A stretch of DNA of 64,000 nt from Roseiconus nitratireducens (GTDB lineage: Bacteria; Planctomycetota; Planctomycetia; Pirellulales; Pirellulaceae): NCBI RefSeq assembly GCF_008629675.1, contig NZ_VWOX01000004.1, positions 124,001 to 188,000 of the forward strand, given 5' to 3'. The notes below the pieces were generated by a model, which had not been told where the DNA came from, searched no databases, and saw nothing but the letters and a program-made list of their open reading frames with translations. Position 1 is the stretch's first letter. The number at the start of each line of letters is the position of its first letter. Shown piece by piece: positions 63,263-64,000 of the stretch. The position numbers were made by a program, and so were the translations under genes.

Positions 63263-64000
63263 TCAGATCCGCCGCAGCGACAGCACCCGGCGGTGACCGG
63301 CCAGATCCTTGACGAACCGCAGATCCCCCAGTTCGCTGATCTGATCGGCCAGTTCCTCGCACGCCCCGGCGATCATGGGGCTCAATTCAATGATCAGCCG
63401 CCCGCCCGGGTTCAACCGCGGATAGGACTCCGCCATCAGCCGTTTGATGACTTCCGTGCCGTCTTCCCCCGCCACCAGCGCCGAACGGGGTTCGTGGTCG
63501 CGGACCGAACGATCCAACTGTTCGTATTCCTGCTCGCTGACGTAGGGCGGGTTGCTGCAGATCAAGTCAAACAGGGCCGGCTGGGAAACGTCCGCCAACA
63601 GGTCACCGTGGACGAAGCGGATTCGATCCTGAACGGCATGCTGGCTGGCGTTCCAGCGGGCAATCTCCAACGCGGCTTCGCTCAAGTCGATTGCGGTGAC
63701 CTCGGCCTCGGGCAAATGAACGGCCAGGGCGATGGCGATCGCGCCCGATCCCGTCCCCACGTCGGCGACTTGCAGCGGTCGATCCGTCACGGCCATCGCC
63801 TTGGCGCAGTCGATCGCTTCGATCACAACGTGTTCGGTCTCCGGCCGCGGGATCAGCGTGTTCTCATCGACACGAAACCGCAGGGAATAGAACTCTTTGT
63901 AGCCGACCAGCTGGGCCACCGGCGTGCCTTCCCCGCGACGGCGGACCAGTTCGCGGAATGCCGCCCGCTGCTCCGCATCCGGCTGCTCTTCAAACGCCGT
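63263..64000 (-). CDS. prmC: Release factor glutamine methyltransferase, 5' end outside the window
   Basis: The frame is open from the right edge of the window (64000) to the stop at 63263, so the N-terminus is missing; 245 residues remain. GTPVAQLVGYKEFYSLRFRVDENTLIPRPETE is the family N-domain boundary; VADVGTGSGAIAIALA is the SAM-binding site and CSNPPYVS is the NPPY catalytic motif. PrmC methylates the glutamine of the GGQ motif in RF1/RF2. The gene usually follows prfA. Identification secure; only the partial state limits it. Confidence 0.95.
   Translation of the reverse strand, partial: TAFEEQPDAEQRAAFRELVRRRGEGTPVAQLVGYKEFYSLRFRVDENTLIPRPETEHVVIEAIDCAKAMAVTDRPLQVADVGTGSGAIAIALAVHLPEAEVTAIDLSEAALEIARWNASQHAVQDRIRFVHGDLLADVSQPALFDLICSNPPYVSEQEYEQLDRSVRDHEPRSALVAGEDGTEVIKRLMAESYPRLNPGGRLIIELSPMIAGACEELADQISELGDLRFVKDLAGHRRVLSLRRI

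Noticed and set aside
1..64000. CRISPR arrays, prophage, insertion sequences, restriction or toxin-antitoxin systems
   Set aside because: None seen. Repeats present are short dispersed hairpins without regular spacing and no transposase, integrase or defence gene was recognised.

Overview
The window looks like chromosomal DNA of a planctomycete, most likely of the Pirellulaceae (Rhodopirellula-like). Evidence is the G+C-rich sequence, a DUF1559 pseudopilin-like protein, a PEP-CTERM protein, a secreted sulfatase, PQQ-type beta-propeller proteins, a soluble Ser/Thr kinase domain with a C-terminal anchor, and many short dispersed hairpins between genes. kdsB (Kdo activation) and two putative lipoproteins fit a Gram-negative-type envelope. 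No rRNA, tRNA, CRISPR array, insertion sequence or prophage was seen. The genes are mostly core and envelope functions.

Layout. 0.4-10 kb (minus strand): rpsO, cysC, a cNMP-binding protein, a pair of ABC-2 permeases, a GltS-type symporter, fliO and fliN, then a tightly overlapping trio (DUF2064 transferase, FAD oxidase, small FAD/NAD-binding protein). 10.6-13.8 kb: Ser/Thr kinase and PlsC-type acyltransferase. 14-19.3 kb (minus): PhyH dioxygenase, sulfatase and a four-module sugar dehydrogenase. 19.3-24 kb (plus): YcxB-like membrane protein, ABC exporter, PQQ-like propeller protein. 24.4-27.7 kb (minus): terpene-cyclase-fold protein, mutM, DUF429. 27.7-37.3 kb: trpB, UPF0173 hydrolase, Rieske protein, B12-binding/radical SAM protein, CDF transporter, MFS/spermidine synthase-like fusion, flgM, fur. 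37.4-45.5 kb: DcrB-like protein, TPR lipoprotein, two CNNM proteins with an ABC permease, Flp pilin, epimerase.

45.7-48.0 kb holds the most interesting locus. A cobalamin riboswitch, complete with a promoter and a downstream hairpin, reads into a DUF1559 pseudopilin-like gene and a DUF4465/PEP-CTERM gene. I read this as a candidate B12-responsive surface or scavenging system. kdsB, pyrG and a DUF1844 gene follow on the plus strand.

51.3-57.6 kb (minus) is a cytochrome oxidase biogenesis block: cupredoxin, dihaem cytochrome c lipoprotein, a 57-residue membrane protein, heme A synthase, heme O synthase, SCO and DUF420. The cupredoxin gene is preceded by a structured leader or small RNA with its own promoter and terminator-like hairpin. 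57.9-64 kb: purD, then (minus) a transglutaminase overlapping a circularly permuted ATP-grasp/alpha-E fusion, and the 3' part of prmC, which runs off the window.

Intergenic regions carry at least three dispersed repeat families: a MITE-like element of about 150 bp in two opposite copies, a hairpin family with core CCACGCTCTGGCGAGCGTGG, and a GGGGACGGGGGTC repeat. Coordinates of start codons were chosen by ATGA/TTGA overlaps, Shine-Dalgarno-like sequences and domain boundaries; the less certain ones are flagged. No database search was run; family names come from recognising motifs.
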